Shown: positions 55,833-64,000 of the stretch, in pieces
Layout: the number at the start of each line of letters is the position of its first letter
How positions within the stretch are numbered: position 1 is the first letter of the stretch
Source of the DNA: Paracoccus ravus
GTDB taxonomy: Bacteria > Pseudomonadota > Alphaproteobacteria > Rhodobacterales > Rhodobacteraceae
DNA length: 64,000 nt
NCBI RefSeq assembly: GCF_004522175.1
Contig: NZ_SDEB01000003.1
Coordinates: 124,001 to 188,000, forward strand
Direction of reading: 5' to 3'
Notes under the pieces: generated by a model
What the model saw: only the letters and a program-made list of their open reading frames with translations
The model's database searches: none
Told to the model about the DNA's origin: nothing
Program-made: the position numbers and the translations under genes

Positions 55833-56705
55833 ATGTCCGAGTTCCTGCAGTTCCTGTTCTCGGGACTGACCGTGGGTGCGGTCTATGCGCTTGTCGCGCT
55901 TGGCTTCACCATCATCTACAACGCCTCGGGCGTGGTGAACTTCGCGCAGGGCGAATTCGTCATGCTGGGCGGCATGATCACCGTCTTTGCCCATGCAGCC
56001 GGTCTGCCGCTGCCGCTGGCCGCCCTTGCCGCCATCGCGGCCACGGCGGCCGTCGGTGTCGCGCTGAACAAGCTCGCGATCGAGCCCGCGCGCGGCGCGC
56101 CGGTCGTCTCGCTCATCATCATCACCATCGGCGCGTCGATCTTCATCCGGGGCGCGGCGCAGCTGATCTTCGACAAGCAGATCCACAGCTTCCCGGCCTT
56201 TTCCGGTGACGATCCGATCCATGTTCTGGGCGCGACGATCCTCACGCAAAGCCTCTGGGCGATCGGTGGGGCCTTCGCGGTCTTTGTTGGGCTGTGGCTG
56301 TTCTTCACCCGTACGATCCTTGGCCGCGCGGTGCTGGCGACCTCGAACAACCGCCTCGCGGCGCAGCTTGTGGGCATCAACACGGATTTCGTGATGACGC
56401 TGTCCTTTGCGCTCTCCGCCGCCATTGGGGCCTTTGCAGGCGTGCTGATCACGCCGATCACGATGACCTCGTATGATGTCGGCCTCGGCCTTGCGCTGAA
56501 GGGCTTCGCGGGCGCGATGCTGGGCGGCATGGGCAATCCCAAGGGCGCCTTCGCGGGCGGGCTGCTGCTCGGCCTTTTCGAGGCGATGACGGCGGGCTAC
56601 CTGTCCTCGCAATACAAGGAGGCCGCGGCCTTCGTCGTCATCCTCGCGGTGCTGTTCTTCATGCCGCAGGGCCTCTTCGGGTCCAAATCGACGGATCGGG
56701 TGTAA
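55833..56705 (+). CDS. Branched-chain-type ABC transporter permease LivH-like
   Basis: The 290-residue membrane protein has about eight helices and the LivH hallmark VYALVALGFTIIYNASGVVN followed by FAQGEFVMLGGM. It is the first permease of the aromatic-acid-like importer and ends one base before the start of the second permease gene. Confidence 0.92.
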   Translation: MSEFLQFLFSGLTVGAVYALVALGFTIIYNASGVVNFAQGEFVMLGGMITVFAHAAGLPLPLAALAAIAATAAVGVALNKLAIEPARGAPVVSLIIITIGASIFIRGAAQLIFDKQIHSFPAFSGDDPIHVLGATILTQSLWAIGGAFAVFVGLWLFFTRTILGRAVLATSNNRLAAQLVGINTDFVMTLSFALSAAIGAFAGVLITPITMTSYDVGLGLALKGFAGAMLGGMGNPKGAFAGGLLLGLFEAMTAGYLSSQYKEAAAFVVILAVLFFMPQGLFGSKSTDRV

Positions 56706-56706
56706 G

Positions 56707-57663
56707 ATGCGACTGTCCAGTAAGCACCTGACCCTGATCATCATGGCCGCGCTGATCGTGGCGGCCCCGTTCTTCTTTCCTTCGGGCTATTACTTCCGCG
56801 TCGGCGCGTTGATCTTCGTCAATGCGCTGGCGGTCACCGGCATCGTCATCCTGACCGGCTATGCCGGGCAGATCAGCCTTGGCCATGCCGGTTTCGCCGG
56901 GATCGGCGGCTATGCCTGCGCGCTCGCCCCGGTGCATTGGGGCCTGCCCCCGGCGCTGGCCGTGGTGCTGGGCGCGGCGGTTTCGGCGGCGCTCGCCTAC
57001 CTGGTCGGGCGGCCGATCCTGCGGCTCAAGGGCTATTACCTCGGCGTCGCCTCGCTGGGTTTCGGCATCCTCGTCGCCATGGTCCTGAACAATGAGCGCG
57101 AACTGACCAAGGGTCCGGACGGGATCGAGGTCGCCGATCTCGGTCTGCGCGGGCTGCTGAAGGACTGGGGGCTGAACCTTTCGAACGGCGAGTTCTGGTA
57201 TGCCTTTACCGGCCTCTGCCTCGTCATCGGGGCATGGATCGCGCTGAACCTCTTCAACAGCCCGAGCGGACGCGCTTTGCGCGCCCTGCACGGCTCCGAG
57301 ATCGCCGCCGGAACCGTCGGCATCGACGTGGCGCGGGTCAAGCTGCAGGCCTTCGTGATATCGGCGGTTTATGCCTCGGTCGCGGGCTCGCTGACGGCCT
57401 TGCAGAACAAGTTCGTGACGCCCGACATTGCGGGCTTCATGCATTCGGTCGAGATGGTCACCATGGCCGTGCTGGGTGGGGTCGGCTCGGTGCCGGGCGC
57501 GATCCTCGGCGCGGGCATCCTGACGCTGCTGCCGCAGGTGCTGACGGTCTTTGCCGAATATGAGCAGCTGATCCTTGGGCTTGTCATGATGCTGGTGATG
57601 ATCTTCCTGCGCGAGGGGTTGGTTCCGTCTATCCTGCGCAAGATCCGGGGGAGGGGCGAATGA
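56707..57663 (+). CDS. Branched-chain-type ABC transporter permease LivM-like
   Basis: The 318-residue membrane protein has LivM features (YAGQISLGHAGFAGIGGYAC, LVGRPILRLKGYYLGVASLG). Its stop overlaps the ATPase gene by four bases. It forms a heterodimeric channel with the LivH-like protein. Confidence 0.92.
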   Translation: MRLSSKHLTLIIMAALIVAAPFFFPSGYYFRVGALIFVNALAVTGIVILTGYAGQISLGHAGFAGIGGYACALAPVHWGLPPALAVVLGAAVSAALAYLVGRPILRLKGYYLGVASLGFGILVAMVLNNERELTKGPDGIEVADLGLRGLLKDWGLNLSNGEFWYAFTGLCLVIGAWIALNLFNSPSGRALRALHGSEIAAGTVGIDVARVKLQAFVISAVYASVAGSLTALQNKFVTPDIAGFMHSVEMVTMAVLGGVGSVPGAILGAGILTLLPQVLTVFAEYEQLILGLVMMLVMIFLREGLVPSILRKIRGRGE

Positions 57664-58436
57664 GCCTGTTGCAGATCGAGCGCCTCGGCATCGCCTTTGG
57701 CGGGCTGCGCGCTGTCCATGACGTCAGCTTTTCCGTCGAGCCGGGCGAGATCGTCTCGGTCATCGGCCCGAACGGCGCGGGCAAGACCACGCTTTTCAAC
57801 ATGATCTCGGGGGTCTATCGCCCCGGTTCGGGCAAGGTGCGCCTGAAGGGCGAGGACGTGACCGGGATGGAGCCGTTCCTGCTGGCCGCCCGCGGCATGT
57901 CCCGGACCTTCCAGAACCTCCAGATCTTCCAGAACATGACCGTGCTGGAAAACGCCATGGCCGGGTTCCACCTGCAGGAGCGCGGCCCCGTGCTCGCGGA
58001 CCTGCTGAACCTGCCCTCGTCGCGCAAGCGCACCCGCATGGCCGAGGAGGGGGCGCGCGCGCTTCTCGCCCGCGTGGGTCTTGAGCGCGCCGCCGACCGC
58101 GAGGCCGGGAACCTCTCCTATGGCTCGCTCAAGCGGCTGGAGATCGCCCGCGCGCTGGCGATGAATCCCGCCGTCCTGCTGCTCGATGAGCCGGCCGCCG
58201 GCTGCAATGCCGTCGAGACCGAGGAAATCGACCACCTGATCGCCGAGGTCGCGAAATCCGGCGTCGCCATCCTGCTGGTCGAGCATGACATGAAGATGGT
58301 CATGCGCATCTCGAATCATGTCGTCGTGCTGGATCACGGCGAGAAGATCGCCGAAGGCCCGCCCGAGGCGGTCAGCCGCAACCCGGCGGTGATCGCCGCC
58401 TATCTGGGCACGGAGGCCGCCGATGCTGACCGTTGA
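57660..58436 (+). CDS. Branched-chain-type ABC transporter ATP-binding protein LivG-like
   Basis: The 258-residue ATPase has Walker A GPNGAGKTTLFN, signature LSYGSLKRLEI and Walker B VLLLDEPAAGCN. LSYGSLKR is the LivG form of the signature. In most LivG proteins AAG-MN follows Walker B; here it reads AAGCN. It overlaps the next ATPase gene by 14 bases. Confidence 0.93.
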   Translation: MSLLQIERLGIAFGGLRAVHDVSFSVEPGEIVSVIGPNGAGKTTLFNMISGVYRPGSGKVRLKGEDVTGMEPFLLAARGMSRTFQNLQIFQNMTVLENAMAGFHLQERGPVLADLLNLPSSRKRTRMAEEGARALLARVGLERAADREAGNLSYGSLKRLEIARALAMNPAVLLLDEPAAGCNAVETEEIDHLIAEVAKSGVAILLVEHDMKMVMRISNHVVVLDHGEKIAEGPPEAVSRNPAVIAAYLGTEAADADR

Positions 58437-59124
58437 GGGACTGCGCTCGCGCTACGGGCGCATCGAGGTGCTGCACGGGCTGGACCTGCATGTCGACAGC
58501 GGCGAGATCGTCACCGTTGTCGGGGCGAATGGCGCGGGAAAGACCACGCTTCTGCGCTGCCTGTCCGGGGTGCAGCCGGTCTCGGGCGGCAAGATCACCT
58601 TCCGCGGCGAGGCGCTGACCACCGTCCCCGCCTACAAGCGGCTGTCGCGGGGGCTGGCGCAATCGCCCGAGGGGCGGCAGATCTTCACCAATCTCTCGGT
58701 CGAGGAAAACCTGCGGCTCGGGGCCTTCCTTTACAGCGATGCGCGCGTGGACAAGGACATGGAAGACGCCTTCCAGATGTTCCCGATCCTGCGCGAGAAG
58801 CGCAATCTGGCGGCGGGCGGCCTGTCGGGCGGCCAGCAGCAGATGCTGGCCATGGCCCGCGCGCTGATGGGGCGGCCAAGCTGCCTTCTGCTTGATGAGC
58901 CCTCGATGGGGCTTGCGCCGATCATCGTGCAGCAGATCTTCGATGTGGTCAGCGGCCTGAAGGCGCTTGGCGTCACCGTGCTGCTGGTCGAACAGAACGC
59001 CTTCGGGGCGCTCAAGATCGCCGACCGTGGCTATGTCATGGAAACCGGCCAAATTACCATGCAGGGCGCGGCGGCGGAACTCATCGCCGATCCCCGCATT
59101 CGCGAAGCTTACCTGGGAATTTGA
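58423..59124 (+). CDS. Branched-chain-type ABC transporter ATP-binding protein LivF-like
   Basis: The 233-residue ATPase has Walker A GANGAGKTTLLR, signature LSGGQQQMLAMARALM and Walker B CLLLDEPSMGLAP, all LivF-like. It closes the five-gene transporter set. Its stop lies two bases before the start of the hydratase/dehydrogenase gene, so that enzyme is probably made from the same transcript. Confidence 0.93.
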   Translation: MLTVEGLRSRYGRIEVLHGLDLHVDSGEIVTVVGANGAGKTTLLRCLSGVQPVSGGKITFRGEALTTVPAYKRLSRGLAQSPEGRQIFTNLSVEENLRLGAFLYSDARVDKDMEDAFQMFPILREKRNLAAGGLSGGQQQMLAMARALMGRPSCLLLDEPSMGLAPIIVQQIFDVVSGLKALGVTVLLVEQNAFGALKIADRGYVMETGQITMQGAAAELIADPRIREAYLGI

Positions 59125-59126
59125 AC

Positions 59127-61070
59127 ATGTCCGTCGTCACCATTGCCCGCCAAGGGGATATCGCCACCGTCACCGTGGACAACCCGCCCGTCAACGCGCT
59201 GGGTCTGGCGCTGCGCCAGGGGCTGTGGGACGCGGTCGCAACGCTCGACGCCGATCCGGCGGTGCGCGCCGTCGTGCTGATCTGCGCCGGCCGCACCTTC
59301 ATCGCCGGGGCGGATGTCACCGAATTCGGCAAGCCCCCGGTCGAGCCGCACCTGCCCGACCTCGTGGCCCGGATCGAGGCGGCCGAAAAGCCCTGGATCG
59401 CGGCGATCCACGGCTCGGCGCTTGGCGGCGGCTTCGAGGTCGCGCTGGGATGCCGCTTCCGCGTCGCCCTGCCCGAGGCCTCGGTCGGCCTGCCCGAGGT
59501 GACCTTAGGCATCATCCCCGGCGCGGGCGGCACGGTGCGCACGCCGCGCTTGTGCGGCGTCGAAACGGCGGTCGACATGGCGACGACCGGCAAACCCGTG
59601 CGCGCGCCGAAGGCGCTGGCCGCCGGTCTGATCGACGCGGTGATCGAGGGCGATCTACTGGCCGGCGCGGTCGAATTCGCCCGCGCGGCGATCGCGCAAC
59701 CCTTGCCGCTGCCGGTCTCGCAGCGCGGGACCGCGGCCCCCGAGGCAGGCTTCTGGGCCGAGGCCGAGGCATCCGTCGCCAAATCCGCCAAGGGCGCTGT
59801 CGCGCCGCTGCGCGCGCTGGCCGCGATCCGCAAGGCCGCCGAGGCGTCCTTCGACGAGGCGATGGGCTTCGAGCGCGAGACCTTCCTCGAACTGCGCGGC
59901 ACCGAACAGGCGGCCGCCCTGCGCGCGGTCTTCTTCGCCGAGCGCGCCGCGCCGCGTCCCGCCGCCCTGCGCGATGTCGCGCCCCTGCCGCTGAAGACGG
60001 TCGCGGTGATCGGCGGCGGCACGATGGGCGCGGGCATCATCGCCGCGCTGCGCGATGCCGGGCTGCCGGTCATCCTGATCGAGCGCGACGACGAGGCCGT
60101 CGCGCGCGGCCTCGCCAATGTCGCCAAGGTCTTTGACGGCGGGGTCAAGCGCGGCAAGCTGTCCGAGGCCCATGCCCGGGCGCTGAAGGACGGCGTCACC
60201 GGCACCACCGATTACGCCGCGTTGGCCGATGCCGACATGGTGATCGAGGCCGTCTTCGAGGAAATCGGCGTCAAGCGCGCGGTCTTTGCCCAACTCGGCG
60301 CGGTCTGCCGCCCGGACGCGGTGCTGGCGACGAATACTTCGTATCTTGACCCCCGCGCCATCGCCGAGGGCCTGCCGAACCCCGCGCGCTTCATCGGGCT
60401 GCATTTCTTCAGCCCGGCCAATGTGATGAAATTGCTGGAAATCGTGCCGACCCCCGAGACCTCGTCCGCGACTCTCGCGACCGGTTTCGCGCTTGGCCGG
60501 CTGCTGAAGAAGATCCCGGTCCAATCGGGCATCTGCGAGGGCTTCATCGGCAATCGCATCCTCAAGCGCTACCGCGCCGCCGCCGAGGGGCTGGTGCGCA
60601 AGGGCGTGCCGATCGCGCGGATCGATGCCGCGATGCGCGGGCATGGCCTCGCCATGGGGCCGTTCGAGGCGCAGGATCTCGGCGGGCTCGACATCGCCTA
60701 TCTGCAGCGCGAGGGCGCGCGGGCGGCGGGTCAGGACGTGCCCGAGACGCTGGGCGACATCCTTGTCCGCGCCGGCCGCAAGGGCCAGAAGACCGGCGGC
60801 GGCTGGTATGATTACGCGGCCGGCGAGCGCAAGCCGCTGGTCTCGGATCAGGTGGCGGAACTGCTCGCCGCCGAGATCGCGCCGCCCTCGGCAATGACCG
60901 AGCCCGAGATTGCCGCCGCGCTGGTCGGCGAGATGGCGGCCGAGGGGCAGGCCATCCTCGACGAGGGCATTGCTGCCAGCCCCACCGATATCGATCTGGT
61001 CAAGATCCATGGCTATGGCTTCCCGCGCTGGCGGGGTGGGCCGATGTTCGCGACCCGTGCGCGGTTGTGA
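59127..61070 (+). CDS. Fused enoyl-CoA hydratase / 3-hydroxyacyl-CoA dehydrogenase (PaaF-PaaH equivalent), short C terminus
   Basis: The start at ATG 59127 lies two bases after the livF-like stop; a TTG at 59121 is an alternative. The N-terminal crotonase domain (about 1-190) has GGGFEVALGCRF and VGLPEVTLGIIPGAGGT. The dehydrogenase half (about 290-600) has NAD site GGGTMGAGI and catalytic His in FIGLHFFSPANVMKLLEIVP. As separate paaF and paaH genes are absent, this 647-residue protein probably hydrates 2,3-dehydroadipyl-CoA and oxidises 3-hydroxyadipyl-CoA. It ends abruptly after RWRGGPMF, about 40-50 residues sooner than FadJ-like proteins as I remember them. Confidence 0.88.
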   Translation: MSVVTIARQGDIATVTVDNPPVNALGLALRQGLWDAVATLDADPAVRAVVLICAGRTFIAGADVTEFGKPPVEPHLPDLVARIEAAEKPWIAAIHGSALGGGFEVALGCRFRVALPEASVGLPEVTLGIIPGAGGTVRTPRLCGVETAVDMATTGKPVRAPKALAAGLIDAVIEGDLLAGAVEFARAAIAQPLPLPVSQRGTAAPEAGFWAEAEASVAKSAKGAVAPLRALAAIRKAAEASFDEAMGFERETFLELRGTEQAAALRAVFFAERAAPRPAALRDVAPLPLKTVAVIGGGTMGAGIIAALRDAGLPVILIERDDEAVARGLANVAKVFDGGVKRGKLSEAHARALKDGVTGTTDYAALADADMVIEAVFEEIGVKRAVFAQLGAVCRPDAVLATNTSYLDPRAIAEGLPNPARFIGLHFFSPANVMKLLEIVPTPETSSATLATGFALGRLLKKIPVQSGICEGFIGNRILKRYRAAAEGLVRKGVPIARIDAAMRGHGLAMGPFEAQDLGGLDIAYLQREGARAAGQDVPETLGDILVRAGRKGQKTGGGWYDYAAGERKPLVSDQVAELLAAEIAPPSAMTEPEIAAALVGEMAAEGQAILDEGIAASPTDIDLVKIHGYGFPRWRGGPMFATRARL

Positions 61071-61139
61071 CCGGACGCTTGCCGGGCATCGGGCGGATCG
61101 GTTAATCGGGGCTGAGGCCGGGGCTGAGAAAGGGCTGCC

Positions 61140-62069
61140 ATGCTGCATCAGACTGTGACGCTCGGCCTTGACTGCGACCGGGTCAGCAGCCTCGAGGAAT
61201 ATTCCCGCCGGATCGAGGAGGTCTGCGGCAGTTTCCGCATCCATGCGCGCGAAGGCAAGGTGGGTCGCATCCGGGGCTTTGTCGAGGCGCGCAGGCTTGC
61301 GCGCTTCGAGGCGGCAGTGATTTCGCTCGACGCCCTACGGGTCGAGCGGGATCAGGCGATGATCCGCCGCGATCCGGGAGAACACCTGTTTCTGCTGCTG
61401 CAGCATGCCGGAACCAGCCGGATCGTGCAGCGCGACTGCCAGACCGTCTTGAGGGCCGGCGATGTTTATATCGCGGATTCCTCCATCCCTTCGGAATTTC
61501 TCTATGAAACTGCGCAGTCTAGGCAGATTTCGCTGCATCTGCCGCGCGGCGAGGCGGTCCGGCGACTGGGGCCGCTCTGCACCGGCGGGTTGGCGATTGA
61601 CCGGATGGACCCCCTCTTGCCCGCGATTCAGGGCATTATCACGCGCATGATGATCGACGATTGCGGCGGGGCGGCCTTGTCCGAGGCGCTTATGAACATC
61701 CTCACCGCATATTGCCATTCCCGCGCGACCGGCGAGGCGGACCGCACCGCGCTCTTGCATCAGCGCGCGCTCGCGCGCATCGCGGCGCGGGCAGGGGACG
61801 CGGCGCTGGATCTGGATGCCTTGGCGGGCGATCTGGGGGTCTCGCGCCGGACCTTGCAGCGCGCCTTCACGCGGCAGGGCGGCTCGGTCACAGGGGCGCT
61901 CCTCGCGGCACGGCTGGATCTGGCGCGCTCGCGCCTGGTCGCGCTGAATGATCGGGATCGGGGCGGCATTGCGGCCATCGCCTATGATTGCGGCTTCAAC
62001 GACCTGTCGCATTTCTACCGGGCGTTCCGCTCGCGCTTCGGGATGCCGCCGGGACAGGCGCGCCACTAG
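61140..62069 (+). CDS. AraC family regulator, FeaR-like
   Basis: The 309-residue protein has an N-terminal cupin-like AraC-binding domain (about 20-180; RRDPGEHLFLLLQHAGTSRI) and a C-terminal AraC domain (LDALAGDLGVSRRTLQRAFT and IAAIAYDCGFNDLSHFYRAF). In E. coli, FeaR activates genes for phenylethylamine oxidation and the neighbouring FeaB phenylacetaldehyde dehydrogenase. An aldehyde dehydrogenase gene follows here after 117 bases, which supports a comparable role. The start at 61140 has a modest ribosome site, AAAGGG. Confidence 0.82.
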   Translation: MLHQTVTLGLDCDRVSSLEEYSRRIEEVCGSFRIHAREGKVGRIRGFVEARRLARFEAAVISLDALRVERDQAMIRRDPGEHLFLLLQHAGTSRIVQRDCQTVLRAGDVYIADSSIPSEFLYETAQSRQISLHLPRGEAVRRLGPLCTGGLAIDRMDPLLPAIQGIITRMMIDDCGGAALSEALMNILTAYCHSRATGEADRTALLHQRALARIAARAGDAALDLDALAGDLGVSRRTLQRAFTRQGGSVTGALLAARLDLARSRLVALNDRDRGGIAAIAYDCGFNDLSHFYRAFRSRFGMPPGQARH

Positions 62070-62186
62070 GGCCGCTTCTGGCGCATCGGGCCAAGTCCGG
62101 TGGCGCGCGCGCCCAAGACCCATGGCCCGAAATCGGGCAAATTGGCGCGAAACGATCCGGCAGTCATCGGACGGGAGGAAAAACAC

Positions 62187-63593
62187 ATGAGCGAATTGAA
62201 CCTGACTATCGACGGCAAGACCCATTCGGTCGCGGCGCGTTTCGACGTGATCAACCCGGCGACGGGCGAGGTTGCGGGCACCGCGCCGAATGCCACGCTG
62301 GCCGATCTGGATCTGGCGGTCGCCGCGGCCAAGACGGCTTTCGTGACCTGGTCGCAGAAATCCGATGCCGAATTGCAGGCCGCCTGCGAGGCGGTCACTG
62401 CCAAGATCGGCGAGCATGCCGAGGAGCTTGCCCGTCTGATCACGCTCGAACAAGGCAAGCCGCTGAATGGCCTTGGATCGCGCTGGGAGGTAGGCGGGGC
62501 ACAGGCCTGGGCCGGATATACAGCGGGCCTGTCGCTGCCCGTGAAGGTCTTGCAGGATGACAATGCCGGCCGCGTCGAAATGCACCGCAAGCCGCTGGGT
62601 GTCGTCGGCTCGATCACGCCCTGGAACTTCCCTCTGATGATCGCGATCTGGCATGTCCTGCCCGCCTTGCGCACCGGCAATACGGTGGTGATCAAGCCCT
62701 CGCCCTACACACCGCTTGCGACGCTGCGTCTGGTCGAGCTGATGAACGAGGTTCTGCCCGCAGGGGTGGTCAATATCGTCACTGGCGAGGATCGCGAGGT
62801 CAATCTTGGCGCGGCGATGTCCAGCCATCCGGACATTCGCAAGATCGTCTTTACGGGCTCGACCGGGACGGGCAAGCGCGTGATGCAATCCGCCGCCGCC
62901 ACGATGAAGCGCCTGACGCTGGAACTGGGCGGCAATGATGCGGGCATTGTCCTGCCCGATGCCGATCCCAAGACCATCGCCGAGGGTCTGTTCTGGGGCG
63001 CCTTCATCAATAACGGCCAGACCTGCGCCGCGATGAAGCGTCTTTACGTCCATGACAGCATCCATGACGAGGTCTGCAAGGAACTCGTCGCCTATGCCGC
63101 GCAGATCCCGGTCGGGAACGGGCTGGAAGAGGGTTCGGTCCTTGGTCCGATCCAGAACAAGATGCAGTTCGACAAGGTGGCAGGCCTTGTCGCGGACGCA
63201 AAAACCCGCGGGCAGGTGCTGCTGGGCGGCGAGGCGGGCGAGGAACTGTTCTTCAAGCCCACGATCATCTCGGGCCTGAAGAATGGCGATCCGCTGGTCG
63301 ATGAAGAGCAGTTCGGCCCGGTCCTGCCGGTGATCCGCTATACCGATCTCGATGAAGTCATCGCCGCGGCGAATGACAGCGAGAACGGGCTGGGCGGTTC
63401 GATCTGGACCTCGGATATCGAGGCTGGCCGCAAGCTCGCCGCGCGCATGGAATGCGGCTCGGTCTGGATCAACAAGCATGGCATGATCCAGCCGAACGCG
63501 CCCTTTGGCGGGGTGAAATCCTCGGGTCTGGGCGTCGAGTTCACCGAAGAGGGGTTGGCGGAATATACCGACATTCAGGTCGTGTTCAGCTGA
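62187..63593 (+). CDS. Aldehyde dehydrogenase, candidate phenylacetaldehyde dehydrogenase
   Basis: The start at ATG 62187 follows GGGAGGA. The 468-residue protein has Glu246 (LELGGNDAG), the catalytic Cys280 (NNGQTCAAMKR) and cofactor site VFTGSTGTGKRVMQSAA. It oxidises an aldehyde to the acid with NAD(P)+ in the cytoplasm. Its place next to a FeaR-like regulator and in the same cluster as an aralkylamine dehydrogenase and the paa genes makes phenylacetaldehyde the most likely substrate. Sequence alone does not prove this, because the family is broad and related enzymes use succinate semialdehyde or other aldehydes. Confidence 0.85.
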   Translation: MSELNLTIDGKTHSVAARFDVINPATGEVAGTAPNATLADLDLAVAAAKTAFVTWSQKSDAELQAACEAVTAKIGEHAEELARLITLEQGKPLNGLGSRWEVGGAQAWAGYTAGLSLPVKVLQDDNAGRVEMHRKPLGVVGSITPWNFPLMIAIWHVLPALRTGNTVVIKPSPYTPLATLRLVELMNEVLPAGVVNIVTGEDREVNLGAAMSSHPDIRKIVFTGSTGTGKRVMQSAAATMKRLTLELGGNDAGIVLPDADPKTIAEGLFWGAFINNGQTCAAMKRLYVHDSIHDEVCKELVAYAAQIPVGNGLEEGSVLGPIQNKMQFDKVAGLVADAKTRGQVLLGGEAGEELFFKPTIISGLKNGDPLVDEEQFGPVLPVIRYTDLDEVIAAANDSENGLGGSIWTSDIEAGRKLAARMECGSVWINKHGMIQPNAPFGGVKSSGLGVEFTEEGLAEYTDIQVVFS

Positions 63594-63672
63594 TGACCTG
63601 CGCAGGGGTCTTGCGCCTAGGCGCTGACCCTGCGCAACCCATGGCCGCCCGCTCGTCGGGAAAGGGCCGGGA

Positions 63673-63698
63673 CGCCGCCGGTTGGGAGGCCGGCGGCG
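63673..63698. terminator. Hairpin after the aldehyde dehydrogenase gene
   Basis: CGCCGCCGG and CCGGCGGCG form a perfect 9-bp stem with an eight-base loop, 80 bases after the stop and shortly before the leftward RTX gene end. A weak pyrimidine run (GTCTTGTTC) follows. It may end transcripts from either side. Confidence 0.55.
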
Positions 63699-63722
63699 GT
63701 CTTGTTCAGGGGTGAAGCGGCT

Positions 63723-64000
63723 TCACCAGTTGAAATCGTCGCTGCTGAGCTGGTTGATCGAAATACCCTCGATCACGAGGCGGTCGGTTCCGGCCCTGAT
63801 CACCACGTCGCTGCCGCTTTGGCTCGCTGCCGCGCGGATATCCGCATAGCTGTCGAAACGGGCGTAATACGAGACGTCGATCTCGTCGTCGCCATTCTCG
63901 AAATCGGTGATGCGATCGACTCCGCCGTTGAAATAAAAATCATCCGCCCCCTCACCGCCGGTCATGGTGTCATTGCCGGTGCCGCCATTGAGGGTGTCGT
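63723..64000 (-). CDS. RTX calcium-binding protein, C-terminal end (partial, runs off right edge)
   Basis: The leftward frame enters from beyond base 64000 and ends at 63723. The visible 92 or so residues start with RTX nonapeptide repeats (LNGGTGNDTMTGGEGADDFY) that bind Ca2+ in a beta-roll, followed by FNGGVDRITDFENGDDEIDV and the end part. Such C termini carry the type I secretion signal of exported toxins, proteases or adhesins. The catalytic or adhesive part lies outside the window. Confidence 0.8.
   Translation of the reverse strand, partial: DTLNGGTGNDTMTGGEGADDFYFNGGVDRITDFENGDDEIDVSYYARFDSYADIRAAASQSGSDVVIRAGTDRLVIEGISINQLSSDDFNW

Noticed and set aside
53163..56744. A very long open frame (about 1190 codons) on the minus strand opposite paaN and the ABC transporter genes
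   Set aside because: It is the mirror of GC-rich coding DNA; its composition is rich in Arg, Gly, Asp and His with no domain, and the plus-strand genes have clear families and ribosome sites.
54624..59124. True branched-chain amino acid transporter (livJHMGF)
   Set aside because: Family membership is clear, but the position between paaN and the PaaF-PaaH fusion suggests an aromatic acid; I therefore avoided liv gene symbols.

Overview
The window is GC-rich DNA, most likely from a Rhodobacterales alphaproteobacterium and probably a Paracoccus relative. The pointers are a tryptophan-tryptophylquinone amine dehydrogenase, many periplasmic c-type cytochromes, TRAP transporters, a DnaA-like-replicon Rep/ParAB module and typical alphaproteobacterial IS remnants. 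The replication and partition module at 10.4-13.8 kb suggests a plasmid or chromid. This is read from the sequence and remembered families; no database search was possible.

Layout. 0-2.3 kb: edge of a sugar ABC operon with an SDR dehydrogenase and a divergent IclR regulator with paired operators. 2.3-3.3 kb: no recognisable gene. 3.3-9.1 kb: a SitABCD-type manganese ABC transporter, then a convergent Orn/Lys/Arg decarboxylase sharing a bidirectional terminator. 9.2-13.8 kb: patatin-like phospholipase, Rep, and divergent parA-parB followed by two related palindromes (candidate parS). 13.9-18.2 kb: an insertion-sequence graveyard (IS66 interrupted by IS630, then IS110 and IS5, all broken). 18.6-23.9 kb: sorbosone-dehydrogenase-like protein, cytochrome c4-like protein and a TRAP transporter. 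24-27.4 kb: small secreted and membrane proteins and an eight-haem cytochrome. 27.6-33.4 kb: a BMP-type nucleoside or nucleobase ABC transporter with a cytosine-deaminase-like enzyme.

The centre of interest is 33.8-63.6 kb, which reads as one catabolic unit for aralkylamines such as 2-phenylethylamine. An AraC regulator is divergent from aauB-E-D-A-like genes (aralkylamine dehydrogenase) and two c-type cytochromes. Then come paaX, a thiolase, paaA, an amidase, paaB-C-D-E, an extra PaaA/PaaC-like protein, paaZ and paaY; the regulator paaR; the leftward paaG-I-K; paaN; a branched-chain-type ABC transporter; a fused hydratase/dehydrogenase that can supply PaaF and PaaH; and a FeaR-like regulator next to an aldehyde dehydrogenase that could oxidise phenylacetaldehyde. 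On paper this converts amine to aldehyde to phenylacetate to phenylacetyl-CoA to acetyl-CoA and succinyl-CoA.

Two observations tie this unit together. A 14-bp palindrome (ACCGACC-GGTCGGT) with a -10-like hexamer just upstream occurs in front of aauB, of the thiolase-paaA operon and between paaG and paaN, suggesting that one TetR regulator (PaaR) controls both amine oxidation and ring degradation. In addition, codon bias changes abruptly inside the thiolase gene (about 40.66 kb) and inside paaZ (about 47.2 kb), as if the paaA-paaE block, with its inserted amidase, had been exchanged by recombination. The right edge cuts an RTX calcium-binding protein. I saw no tRNA, rRNA or CRISPR array.
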